Origin: Escallonia rubra
Taxonomy: Eukaryota; Streptophyta; Magnoliopsida; Escalloniales; Escalloniaceae
Assembly (NCBI GenBank): GCA_033065855.1
Contig: JAVXUO010002710.1
Coordinates: forward strand, 47,432-111,431
Reading direction: 5' to 3'
DNA: 64,000 nt
The notes under the pieces are model-generated. The model was not told the DNA's origin and made no database searches. It was given only the letters and a program-made list of their open reading frames with translations. The position numbers were made by a program, and so were the translations under genes. Below are positions 1 to 9,209 of the stretch, one piece after another (the first letter of the stretch is position 1; each line of letters opens with the position of its first letter).

Positions 1-23
1 CTGTTACTTTGTCGTTATCCCAG

Positions 24-48
24 CGTCCGCAACACAGTGTAGCGGACG
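24..48. repeat. Palindrome, left-end copy
   Basis: GTCCGC and GCGGAC half-sites surround the core AACACAGTGTA. The right half (ACAGTGTAGCGGAC) matches the copies at 8685-8897 better than the internal arrays. It lies about 400 bases before the start codon of the protease gene. Confidence 0.8.
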
Positions 49-451
49 TTGGCAAGCATTCGAATCCTTCTAAACTTCTATTCATTCCTTCTTCTCACAA
101 TCAAACTATTCCTTCTTCTCACAATCAAACTATTCCTTCTTCTCACGATCAAACCAGCGGCGTTGGCAAGTAGATCGGCGCAATTTCTTTGCAAGAAATC
201 CTTTAATCGTCTCATCAATCACGTAAGTTCACAAACTAATCCTTACTTTGTTCATAATCTAGAGTTCATCTTGCGGCGTTGGCAAGTAGATAGGCACTAT
301 GCTAGCGTTTGTCAATGTATATACATATATATTATATATGTGTATTGCGTATTATCTGATCACATGCTAGCGCTGAATATGCTAGCGTTGTATGTTTGTG
401 AATGTTTACGCTTCCAACCTTGCCCTCTTTCCATTATTTCAGTTGCAAAAA
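49..451 (+). promoter_or_regulatory. 5' flank of the PMD-Ulp1 gene
   Basis: Three direct copies of a 24-base unit (core TTCCTTCTTCTCAC) lie at 84-155. The phrase GCGTTGGCAAGTAGAT occurs twice, near 158 and 276. A TA-rich stretch at 316-345 could hold a TATA element. A weak ORF through this region only reflects the 24-base repeat and is not called as a gene. Confidence 0.4.
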
Positions 452-3400
452 ATGGATTTCAACCCTGGACCAGAAGATTCGTCCGTATTATACGACCAAG
501 CATCCCATATCAGTACGCTCATATGGGATGGTGGAGTAAGATACTTATTTTATCGTTTATATCGTTTATTTTGCTTACGTATTTCAGTTGCGAACGTTGT
601 ATAGTGTTTATTTTGCTTAAATAATATTTATTAATTCGTAGGAAAGAGCACTTGTCAACACGGTAGAAGTAAGCGATAATTTCAACGCCTGGAAATTGAA
701 CAGAACCCAGAAAAGATTAATGCGTGGGATTGGGTTTGGGATTTTCACGCATGGGCAGATCTTTCAACAACTTGACCGGCACTTAATAGGTGCCCTTGTT
801 GAAAGGTGGAGAAGTGAAACGAATACGTTTCACTTCCCTCTCGGAGAGATGACAATTACCCTAGAAGATGTAGGGTTCATCTTAGGGTTACCGGTGACGG
901 GGCGGCCGGTAATAGCTCATCCGTCCGAAGCAACGAATAAGAGGACCGCTAGGGACTTCTTTACTTCGGTACCACAGGATGGATTTAGCAGTGGTGGTAT
1001 CAAGTTGAAGTGGTTGGTAGATACCTACGGGGTTTTGCCGGAAAACTATACGGGCCATGACCTTGTGCTGTACACACAAGCCTTCCTCTTGTGGGTGATG
1101 GGGGCAATATTATTCCCAACGACGTCGAAGAACACGGTCAACGTCAAATATTTACCGTTTTTGCGTAACCTGGCTGAGGTTGGGGATTATGCCTGGGGTG
1201 CAGCAACTCTTGCATACCTGTACCGAGCATTGCACAAGGCAACGAGGCCCGACTCCAAAGCGATATGTGCATGTCTCTCGCTATTGCAGGTATATCATAC
1301 AATTCTTCATTACGTGCTCTTTGTTGTTTTTTTTTTTGTTGAATGGACAATAAATGTTGACGATACTTTTTTCAATGTCTTTGCTCTCAGGTGTGGTCTT
1401 ATGAACACCTTGCTACCGGCGCACCCAGGCGTAGGGACGGAACAGATAATGTGTGGCCTCGGTTGTGCGCCTGGGAGTACAGCCGGAAGGAAACCCACTA
1501 CGAGAGGAGAGACGATCCCCATCACAACATTTCATACTATCGGGGGGAGCTCGACTCGTTATCTCCTGGCCAGATGCGATGGGCACCGTACAAACGTTTG
1601 GCGCGACGGGTGGGAGAGTCGTTCGTCTTCACGCTCTCCGGGTTGCAACGCACACCCCTGATCCACTTCGAGGTCGCAGAGTGGCAGCTGCCGGATCGCG
1701 CTATGCGCCATTTTGACTGCCTGCAGGGGTTGCCAGCCGGCGCGCCAGATATGAGGCTTAACAGGAACCCACCGGGTGTCGGACTGTTTGGCAGGCCGAA
1801 TGCGCACGAGTTGTGCGCGTGTGAAATTGAGGTCTGGAATTCTTGGCAAGACACGCTGGCGGCCATTGTGTCGGAGCCTGACCCCGTCATCAGTATCGAA
1901 CAGTACAACGAGTGGTACTACCGCATCACCCGGAGGAGAGTAGCTCCAGTAAGGTTTGAACGCGGGGAGAAGTACCACCCTAGGGGTCAGATCGATGAGC
2001 ACATGGCATACAATCTGGTAAGTTGCCCAACCAGTGCTTCTAATTGAACTTGATCATTCTAAGTGTGTACGAAGTTACTTATTTATTATCTCTCTGGATG
2101 TAGGTTAATGCCTCGTTCGCCTTCTTCCAGAAGTTGAGCGAGCGGAAGGATTTGGTGGATGCCATGGGCGAGGAGCTTCGCCAACAGGCTGAAGCGTTGG
2201 CGGTTGGCTGCGGGAATTTTTTGCGGCAAGCATCGGGACAGCCAAACCCGGGAATGGGTTATCCGGGGTGGCAGCGGCCGTTTGTTCCCGAGGGATGCAC
2301 CGATCCATCGGGACAGACTTCGGGAGTGAGCCAGGGATATGGTTTTCCCTCTGTACCGGAGATCTGTGGTGATTGGGGACCGCCAAGCACCATGGGCCAA
2401 GCGCCGTGGGAAGATTACAGTGCGCCCTCCTTCTCTTTACTATTGGATTCGGAACCCCAACCCCTCTCTCAGAGTCAAGTCACGCAAGACTGGGGTTTCG
2501 GAAACATCAGTCTGCCCATTGTCCCGTGGGCAGGACCATCTATTGCCAAAGGCGGGCAATACCCCCCCGTTGACCCCCCTGAAGGAGGGCAATATCGCCC
2601 CGTCGACCCCCTCGAAGGAGTGCAATATCCCCCCGTCGACCCCCCCGAAGGAGTGCAATACCCCCCGGTCGACCCCCGAGGGCAATATCGCAAAGGGCAT
2701 CCGTTGAAGCCCCTAAAGCCGCAGAAATGCCAGATAATCAGAGAGCGTTATTTTAGCGGCGTCCCGCATGACCAAGCGTTGTATAGTGTGGATCATCCGG
2801 AGGGCATGGATTACAGTTGCTCGTGGGGAGAACTGGCCTCGCTGGCTCCGGGGAGTTGGTTAGACACCGGTGTCGTCTCCACCTACGTGGAGATTCTGAA
2901 GGAAAGGTGTCGGCAGCAGCCGATCTATCCGCTCGTTTTTCTGTTCGATGCCTTTTTTCATCAGATGCTAGTGTCTGAATGGCATGAGTGGGTCGAAAAT
3001 AGGGGGAAGAAAAAGTTGGTCCAGTGGAGACCGTCCTTTAACCTACGAGCGTATCTTAATAGGGATAGTCCGGTGAGCGCAAGTGTTGCCGATGTGTTTC
3101 TAATCCCACTTTTAGGGCACAGCCACTGGTACTTGGTTTGCTACTCCCCAACAACTAAAGTCGTATCGGTGATCGACAGTCTCCACGACGATACTCATCA
3201 GATGCCTGTGCTGCACATGTACAAAGCCCAATTGGACGCGTTGGTAATATTACGATCGCTGTATAATTCTCTGATTCTATCTTGCCATAAATTTTAACTC
3301 GTGTCTTACGCCATTTTCTGTTTCTCGCAGAATATTTTTTGTGCAATGGTCAATCGTGTCCGTGATGTCCCCGTACCGGCGCGGCCAAATCTCAATAGGC

Positions 3401-3642
3401 GATTGAAGAAGAGGAGGCCCAAGCAACGTAACACTTCGGACTGCGGCGTCTTCCTTTGCATGTACATGGATTTCATTTGTCGCTCTGAGAGCCTCAAGGC
3501 GGCCGTCTGGAGCCAAGCAGAAGTTGAAGGCTATAGATATAGAATGGCTTGGCAAATTATGAAAGGCCGGCCTAGAGCGGTTAGGTTTATAGAAAATCCG
3601 GCTAATGACGAGAATCCGGCCCAACATGCGGACCCCAGTTGA
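452..3642 (+). CDS. Plant mobile domain - Ulp1 (C48) protease fusion, MULE-borne, five exons
   Basis: Model: 452-535, 642-1289, 1391-2017, 2104-3243, 3331-3642. Every intron is GT-AG and phase 0, and the joined frame is open for about 936 residues. The start ATG is chosen because it opens MDFNPGPEDSSV, a typical beginning of MULE-associated plant-mobile-domain (PMD, MAIN-like) proteins. The PMD spans roughly residues 30-440 and includes ITLEDVGFILGLPV. A proline-rich repeat follows at about 602-650. The C-terminal half is a C48 cysteine protease with the full tetrad visible: His794 (GHSHWYL), Asp811 (VIDS), Gln865 and Cys871 (TSDCGVF). C48 enzymes process or remove SUMO; the substrate here is unknown. 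It converges on the B3 gene. An ambiguous base (n) lies at 3734, outside the coding exons. Confidence 0.85.
2548..2690 (+). repeat. In-frame minisatellite in the PMD-Ulp1 gene
   Basis: Four imperfect copies of a unit of about 36 bases encode QYPPVDPPEG-type peptides between the mobile domain and the protease. Unit length is a multiple of three, so changes in copy number keep the frame. Confidence 0.8.
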
Positions 3643-3845
3643 AATTGTATCATAACAGTATTTTTTACATAAACCGTACGCCATTGGTGTGATTTGATTT
3701 GTGTTGATTTGTGTTGTCGTTGGTGTGCTTTGTNTTGTGTTGATTTCTGTTGTCGAATACTGATTTTTCTGATGAACGTTGTTGGTTTTTTGGCCTCATT
3801 GGGAATGATTGAAATGTGGAAAACGAAATGGTGCAAAAATTTTGG

Positions 3846-4790
3846 AAGTTTCTCTGCTGCGCCGTCCGCTACATTGTATCGCGGATGTAAAATGAAGACC
3901 AAATTTTTCTAAGTATTGATACCAAAAGTTTAAACACCAAATTTTTCTAAGTGTTGATACCAAAAGTTTCTGCTGCGCCGTCCGCTACATTGTATCGCGG
4001 ACGTAAAATGAACACCAAAAGTTTCTGCTGCGCCGTCCGCTACATTATATCGCGGACGTAAAATGAACACCAAATTTTTCTAAGTGTTGATACCAAAAGT
4101 TCTGCTGCGCCGTCCGCTACATTGTATCGCGGACGTAAAATGAACACCAAATTTTTCTAAGTGTTGATACCAAAAGTTCTGCTGCGCCGTCCGCTACATT
4201 GTATGGCGGACGTAAAATGAAGACCAAATTTTTCTAAGTGTTGATACCAAAAGTTTCTGCTGCCCCGTCCGCTACATTGTATCGCGGACGTAAAATGAAG
4301 ACCAAATTTTTCTAAGTGTTGATACCAAAAGTTTCTGCTGCGCCGTCCGCTACATTGTATCGCGGACGTAAAATGAACACCAAAAGTTTCTGCTGCGCCG
4401 TCCGCTACATTGTATCGCGGACGTAAAATGAACACCAAATTTTTCTAAGTGTTGATACCAAAAGTTCTGCTGCGCCGTCCGCTACATTGTATCGCGGACG
4501 TAAAATGAACACCAAATTTTTCTAAGTGTTGATACCAAAAGTTCTGCTGCGCCGTCCGCTACATTGTATGGCGGACGTAAAATGAAGACCAAATTTTTCT
4601 AAGTGTTGATACCAAAAGTTTCTGCTGCGCCGTCCGCTACATTGTATGGCGGACGTAAAATGAAGACCAAATTTTTCTAAGTGTTGATACCAAAAGTTTC
4701 TGCTGCCCCGTCCGCTACATTGTATCGCGGACGTAAAATGAAGACCAAATTTTTCTGCTGCGCCGTCCGCTACAATATATCGAGGCTATT
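3846..4790. repeat. Tandem array of 13 palindrome-containing units
   Basis: Thirteen units follow one another after the stop codon of the protease gene. The full unit is about 77 bases and a short form is about 55 bases, lacking the TTTTTCTAAGTGTTGATACC segment. Each starts near CTGCTGCGCC and holds a palindrome GTCCGC TACATTGTATC GCGGAC, with a few one-base variants (GGCGGAC, TATAT). The last copy (about 4763-4787) is degenerate. Spurious ORFs such as 4157-4438 are translations of the repeat. Confidence 0.92.
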
Positions 4791-4866
4791 TCAAACGACA
4801 CAATTAAGCGAGGAAAAATTTCGAAACACAATCAACAAGAACTCAAATTATTTTATTAATCATAAA

Positions 4867-5330
4867 TTAGGGTTCACATTGGGGGAAAGAAATTTTTTCA
4901 CAAGTGCTCCGATCAAAGATTACAACTTCAAAATCCCACCACCCAAGGTGTTCAAACACTACAAAGTCCCCGAGTTCGAGGCCATGCTGGCGCACGAAGA
5001 CGTTCCAACCCTCTGCGAATTGCTTTTTTTGGGGTCGGCCGGGCTTCAGCTTGATTTCAACCTGCCATGCCCCCTTGCGGCTATATAATCTTGCACTGTC
5101 ATGAATTGTTGTAAATTGATTGGTGAAGGCTTCCGGTATGTCCTAACAAACACAATACACAAAAAATAGGTTAGTTTTTAACCAAAAGATTTAACACACG
5201 AAAATACAGAGATAGAGGGATGGCATACAAGTTCATTCTCAAACCCCGGCATCATGACTTTGAAAAAGTGTTTGCCTGCCAGGTGCAAGTTGCCAATAAA
5301 ATCGTAGGTGGTCTCCGATCCAGAAGCCAT
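4867..5330 (-). CDS. Single B3-domain DNA-binding protein, two exons, MULE-borne
   Basis: Model: exon 1 5330-5229 and exon 2 5142-4867, joined by a phase-0 GT-AG intron (donor GTATGC, acceptor TTTGTTAG). The protein has 125 residues and is essentially one B3 fold. HFFKVMMPGFENEL is followed by DIPEAFTNQF, then WQVEIKLKP, FAEGWNVFVRQHGLELGDF, VVFEHLG and FEVVIFDRSTCEK, in the order seen in REM-type B3 proteins. B3 domains bind double-stranded DNA in a sequence-specific way, so a plausible but unproven role is binding the element's own repeats. The gene lies between two palindrome arrays: the 13-unit array is just beyond its stop codon and a five-unit array is about 170 bases upstream of its ATG. 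A TA-rich stretch near 5480-5500 may act as a TATA element. Confidence 0.85.
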
Positions 5331-5500
5331 CGAGGTCGGCGTTGAGGGGGGGACGGTTTATCGCCGGAGTTGTGGATCACCTGTGGGTCGCCGGAGATGG
5401 AGTAGTGGCCTGGGCTAGATGTTCCAGACAGAGAGACTGTTATCAGATTGGACTGATAACAGCCGATTGCCCGATATGATTAATATATATCATATAGACT
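5331..5500 (-). promoter_or_regulatory. Putative promoter of the B3 gene
   Basis: This short region between the B3 start codon and the five-unit array contains an AT-rich stretch (5476-5500, TATATGATATATATTAATC on the minus strand) about 150 bases before the ATG. Confidence 0.35.
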
Positions 5501-5733
5501 TATCCGCTACATTGTATAGCGGACATAAAAGAAGACCAAAAGTTATGACGTCCGCTATATTATATAGTGGACATTAAAGAAGACCAAAAGTTTGCCTGCT
5601 CTAACGTCCGCTACATTGTATAGCGGACGTACAAAGACCAAAAGTTTTACTTCGATGCCACCCCTCCGCTAGACAATATAGCGGACGTAAAAGACCAAAG
5701 TCAATGATGTCGGCTACATTGTATAGCGGACGG
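5501..5733. repeat. Five-unit palindrome array upstream of the B3 gene
   Basis: Palindromes lie at about 5501-5525, 5549-5573, 5604-5630, 5664-5688 and 5707-5732. They have the same GTCCGC...GCGGAC arms as the 13-unit array, with TATAGCGGAC in place of TATCGCGGAC. Spacers repeat AAAGAAGACCAAAAGTT. The second and fifth copies carry arm mutations. Confidence 0.9.
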
Positions 5734-5881
5734 GGATTACCAAATAAAAAAAAAACTCATAATAAAGACTTTAGATTTTATTCGATGGCCTCTCATAGGT
5801 CCATTTTAAAAAAATTCCAGTACCCGGTCGAAAAATTATCCCTCGAATATTATTACAAATGTCATAAAGTTGTACAAAAAA

Positions 5882-8179
5882 TTAAAGGTCCACTGCAGCT
5901 TGTTCGTCCTCATCTTCGGCGTCACCTTCTTCCCCGTCTTGCAAACCCCTTGAACTTATCCCCAGTGCCTTGTAATGGTTCCGCTTGTCGTGGTCGGTCA
6001 TTTTGTTGCACAATGCACACCTTCGCAGCTTTTTAGGTTGAGTTGCCGTTTCAATAGAGCTTTTCATCCGCGTAGATCTCTTGCGGCCTTTCGTTTGCGA
6101 TATAATTGGATCCAACAAACGGATATCATTGTCGTCTTCCTCCTCCGGCTCGTCATCTTCTGATACCCCCGTCGTAGGCTCGGTGTCAATCGCATTGGTG
6201 ACTGAAGCTGCTTCCAACTGGTCGACGATGGGCTCTTGTTGCTGAGCTACCTCGAGGAGATGTTTATAACCGACCATTGTAGCAGCACCTTTTACGGACA
6301 AACGGGTGAACATCGTCACCAGATGATTATACCGCAACGTCTCTGATTCTTCAAAGTCAGTATACGGGTGCTCCGGAAAGGAAATGGTACCGTGCAACCT
6401 GTTTGCACCTTTTGTCCACCGTGGCAAGACGTATTTATCGGGGATTGTCCTGATATTCTTCTGGGTGAAAAACCGCAGAACGTGTCTACACAGGATGCCA
6501 TGGAACTCAAACTTCTTGCAAACACATGTCACCGAGTCCGTCAATGTGTCGTGGCTCACCGTATACATTCTGCGCAGCTTCTCAGGGACTAGGTCATTCA
6601 CGAGCGAATAAACCTTGTACTCACGCGTAGACATTTCTGCCACCTTGTTTATACTGTATCGTCCGGATTTTCGCAGCTCTACTTGGTATAGCAAGAAGAT
6701 CTCCTTCGTATAGACTTTGGCACCGTTCATCTCCAGCGGGGTCTCGAGCAACGTTCTCCTTTGTTTGTACGTTGTTGCAAAGTCGGCAGCCCTTTCTTTT
6801 ACGAACAACGAAGCTACCGCTTTTTGTGCGGATGCAACGAAAGTCTTCAAATTGGTAGCTGTACCCACATAACTATCGAACGTGGCATTCATGGATTCAC
6901 TCCTGCCCGTCGTTTTCATGCCCGCTGAAAAATACCTCCTCGTGTAAACGCCAATCCATTGCTCTTTGCGCTCGTACAAGTGCTGGAGCCACTCGTTGTC
7001 TTGCAATGAGTAATCCCGAACAAGCTTTTCCCACCTCTCCTCGAATTCCTCAATCGTTAACGACTTGAGGACGCACTTGTCAAAATCCTGTTTAAAGTCT
7101 TGATACTTTGCGTACACGTGATGCAGCCGTTCCGGGTATTTGTTGCTTATGTGCCAGGTGCACAAGTTGTGCCGAGTGTCTGGGAAGACGGTCGCAATAG
7201 CCTTCTTCATTGCCAAATCTTGATCGGTGATGATCACTTTGGGTGCTTTGAAGTTCATTGCTTCCAGCCACGTCCTAAACAACCATTCAAAAGAACTCTC
7301 GGTCTCGTCCCTTAACAAGGCGAACCCGAACAGGATGGAGTGATAATGATGATTGACCCCCGTGAAAGGGGCGAACGGCATCGAGTACTTGTTGGTACGG
7401 TATGTGGTGTCGAACGTCACGACATCCCCAAAATGCTTATAAGCAAGCCTCGAACGACCGTCGACCCAAAAAATTGTGCTAACTCGATGCTCGTCGTCAA
7501 GTTTATAATCGAAGGTCAACTGCGGGTCCTCCATCTGCATCCGTTTCAATAGGCTCATTGTGGCTTGAGCATCATTGAGGTCATACGCGGCTCGTCTATG
7601 GGTTCGGACCGCGTTACGAACGTCTGTCGTGTTAAAGGTCAAATTTTGAATTCCCCCAGCCTGTTCAGCAAGAACATTAATCATGTCGGTAGGTCCTAGT
7701 CGCGCATTGCTCATTGTCTGAATCAGGCTCCTTGCGACCTTACCCATCTTCTTGTGTTGATGCATCTCACTCACCTTAGAAGGGGTTACTAACGGGTGAT
7801 TGTGTGCCAGTTCCAGGCTGGTAATAAGCCAATGGTCTTGTTTGGGTTTGTAGCTTACGAACATCTTGACCTGGCAATTTGTGCACTCAAAGCAGTCCCG
7901 TCTTCTACGCGGATATCCTATTTCGTCCTCACTGTCATCATTGCCTACACATGTCTCATTTTGCACTGGGTTTCTGCTCCTATGGCACTCGTATAAGCGA
8001 GAGCATATCTTTCTCGTTATGGTGCTCGTTCTTGAAGTCTTTATTCTAATGCCAAAACCAACCCTCAATGAATACGCTCGAAAACATGCTTCAGCTTCTT
8101 CCAACGTAGCAAATGTTCGTCCTAGATACGGATCACTAGCATCTACGGGGACGTTGGAGCTCGACACGAAATCAGACAT
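5882..8179 (-). CDS. FAR1-related MULE transposase
   Basis: The frame is open from 8224 and gives 780 residues from the first ATG. I prefer the ATG at 8179 (MSDFVSSSNV, 765 residues), because an acceptor-like TCTACACAG lies just upstream of it and the first 15 residues look non-conserved. Numbered from 8224, an N-terminal FAR1 DNA-binding zinc region covers about residues 32-146 (C74, C80, ECTNC, HNH). The MULE DDE transposase domain follows with D272 (FDTTYRTN), D334 (IITDQD) and E443 (GRSESMN). A SWIM zinc finger (C567, C569, C579, H581) comes next, then an acidic stretch and a final CALCNKMTDH zinc-like motif. No catalytic residue is missing. A domesticated FRS gene is the alternative, but the repeats and partner genes favour an active element. 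Confidence 0.9.
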   Translation of the reverse strand: MSDFVSSSNVPVDASDPYLGRTFATLEEAEACFRAYSLRVGFGIRIKTSRTSTITRKICSRLYECHRSRNPVQNETCVGNDDSEDEIGYPRRRRDCFECTNCQVKMFVSYKPKQDHWLITSLELAHNHPLVTPSKVSEMHQHKKMGKVARSLIQTMSNARLGPTDMINVLAEQAGGIQNLTFNTTDVRNAVRTHRRAAYDLNDAQATMSLLKRMQMEDPQLTFDYKLDDEHRVSTIFWVDGRSRLAYKHFGDVVTFDTTYRTNKYSMPFAPFTGVNHHYHSILFGFALLRDETESSFEWLFRTWLEAMNFKAPKVIITDQDLAMKKAIATVFPDTRHNLCTWHISNKYPERLHHVYAKYQDFKQDFDKCVLKSLTIEEFEERWEKLVRDYSLQDNEWLQHLYERKEQWIGVYTRRYFSAGMKTTGRSESMNATFDSYVGTATNLKTFVASAQKAVASLFVKERAADFATTYKQRRTLLETPLEMNGAKVYTKEIFLLYQVELRKSGRYSINKVAEMSTREYKVYSLVNDLVPEKLRRMYTVSHDTLTDSVTCVCKKFEFHGILCRHVLRFFTQKNIRTIPDKYVLPRWTKGANRLHGTISFPEHPYTDFEESETLRYNHLVTMFTRLSVKGAATMVGYKHLLEVAQQQEPIVDQLEAASVTNAIDTEPTTGVSEDDEPEEEDDNDIRLLDPIISQTKGRKRSTRMKSSIETATQPKKLRRCALCNKMTDHDKRNHYKALGISSRGLQDGEEGDAEDEDEQAAVDL

Positions 8180-8684
8180 TGTGAAACAAGAGCTGTGTAG
8201 AAATAGACTACGCTTAACAATCAAATGGCATTTCTAACTGAAAATATTACCTAAAAATTAGGATGGCAAACATACGGTATGCATAATCTCAAAAGTGTCT
8301 CCAAATTAACAATTACTAATTTATTGAACATAACAAATTTAAATTAGTAAGATAAATAGACGAATTCATCATGCCAAAAAATCGAATTAAACTATAATGA
8401 ATTAAATATAAAGTTAACAAATTATACCTTTTTGATGAACATCATGTCTAGAACATCACAAAAAATCTAGAGTATAAAATCACAAATTGATGAATACAGT
8501 GACAAATTTCTAGAACATCAAGAAAGCTTGAAGCAAACTTACCTTGCTTGAGCGAAGCTTGAAGCAAGTGTTACTCGAAGCTTGAAGGCAGCTGAAAATG
8601 GAAGCGAGTCTGAAGGAGAAGAAAATTGTGCGGAAAGAATTGAGTAGAAGAAAATTGTGCTGAAAGAAAGGGGATGGGCAATAC
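8180..8684 (-). promoter_or_regulatory. Transposase leader, with probable 5'UTR intron
   Basis: On the minus strand a donor-like site (CAAGCAAG|GTAAGTTTG, near 8541) and an acceptor-like site (TTTCTACACAG, near 8193) could bound an intron of about 350 bases in the 5' leader. The stretch is otherwise AT-rich and without a gene. Confidence 0.35.
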
Positions 8685-8897
8685 TGTCCGCTATACTGTG
8701 TAGCGGACAGAATTGCCGACATCAAGTCACACTTGTGTCAGACAAGTCACAATTGTGTCAGAATGACAGTCGTCCGCTGGACAGTGTAGCGGACTACTTT
8801 TTGTCGCAGGTTGTTTTCGTCCGCTAGACTGTGTAGCGGACGTGTGAGCAAGGGCAAGATGGTAAAAAGATCCGTCCGCGAGACTGTGTAGCGGACG
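8685..8897. repeat. Four palindromes upstream of the transposase (right-end copies)
   Basis: Copies lie at 8685-8709, 8771-8795, 8818-8842 and 8873-8897. All have GTCCGC arms and end CTGTGTAGCGGAC or CAGTGTAGCGGAC, matching the left-end copy at 24-48 rather than the internal arrays. Confidence 0.9.
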
Positions 8898-8921
8898 ACT
8901 GACAGCGCCGCAAAAAAAAGT

Positions 8922-8960
8922 GATCTGGACCGTCCATCCCTTCGGGATGGACGGCCAGAT
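8922..8960. repeat. Long hairpin with TTCG loop near the right edge of the MULE
   Basis: The arm GATCTGGACCGTCCATCCC pairs with the following bases across a TTCG loop, with a single unpaired base. It is the last structured feature before the TA microsatellite. Confidence 0.7.
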
Positions 8961-9011
8961 CGCGCTGGCAAGATATCCTATTTTGCCTACGCGGTCAAGG
9001 GATCAGCTCCC

Positions 9012-9091
9012 TATATGTATATATGTATACATATATATGTATGTATATATATATGTATATACATACATATATATGTACATATACATATATA
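9012..9091. repeat. TA-rich microsatellite at the virus boundary
   Basis: This is a run of TATATGTATA-type repeats directly next to pararetroviral sequence. Florendovirus insertions have been reported to favour TA repeats, which fits the position. Confidence 0.8.
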
Positions 9092-9095
9092 CAAA

Positions 9096-9209
9096 TTAGA
9101 CACCCAAATTACATCATTGCTTTAAAGTTATTGTTGTTATGTCTTCTAGAAAGACTTATTACTTAAGAAAAAGCAAAGCTAGAAGGCCCTTTCTAGTCTG
9201 GATTTATAA
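9096..9209. other. Three-way rearrangement junction in the pararetrovirus
   Basis: Bases 9096-9113 match 14800-14817. Bases from about 9114 to 9150 match the plus strand around 15427-15463, which is coat-protein antisense. The next 45 or so bases match the complement of about 15565-15610, which is coat-protein sense. Three short viral pieces in different orientation are thus joined just before the polymerase frame. Confidence 0.75.

Larger units (their letters stand above)
24..8960. mobile_element. Large three-gene Mutator-like element (MULE), left end probably outside the window
   Basis: Three genes lie inside a stretch marked by one family of palindromes: a plant-mobile-domain/Ulp1 protease (+), a B3-domain protein (-) and a FAR1/MULE transposase (-). 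The protease gene converges on the other two. GTCCGC-N11-GCGGAC palindromes occur at 24-48, in arrays at 3861-4787 and 5501-5733, and at 8685-8897. All three reading frames look intact, so the copy may be young or functional. MULEs that carry Ulp1-like proteases (Kaonashi type) and MULEs carrying plant mobile domains are known families; I know of no described element with this exact trio. No target-site duplication or terminal inverted repeat could be identified, because the left terminus lies at or before base 1. The limits given are the outermost palindrome on the left and a hairpin on the right. Confidence 0.75.

Noticed and set aside
49-624. 191-codon frame at the left edge
   Set aside because: It is driven by the 24-base repeat and overlaps the real exon 1 of the PMD-Ulp1 gene in a different frame.
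1144-2400. Several minus-strand ORFs under the PMD-Ulp1 gene
   Set aside because: They are antisense shadows of the spliced plus-strand gene and show no domain.
3846-4790. CRISPR-like regular repeat array
   Set aside because: Units are tandem copies with conserved spacers and internal palindromes, within a plant transposon. There are no unique spacers and no cas genes.
8922-8960. Helitron 3' hairpin
   Set aside because: No CTRR terminus follows at the expected distance, and the surrounding element is clearly MULE-type.
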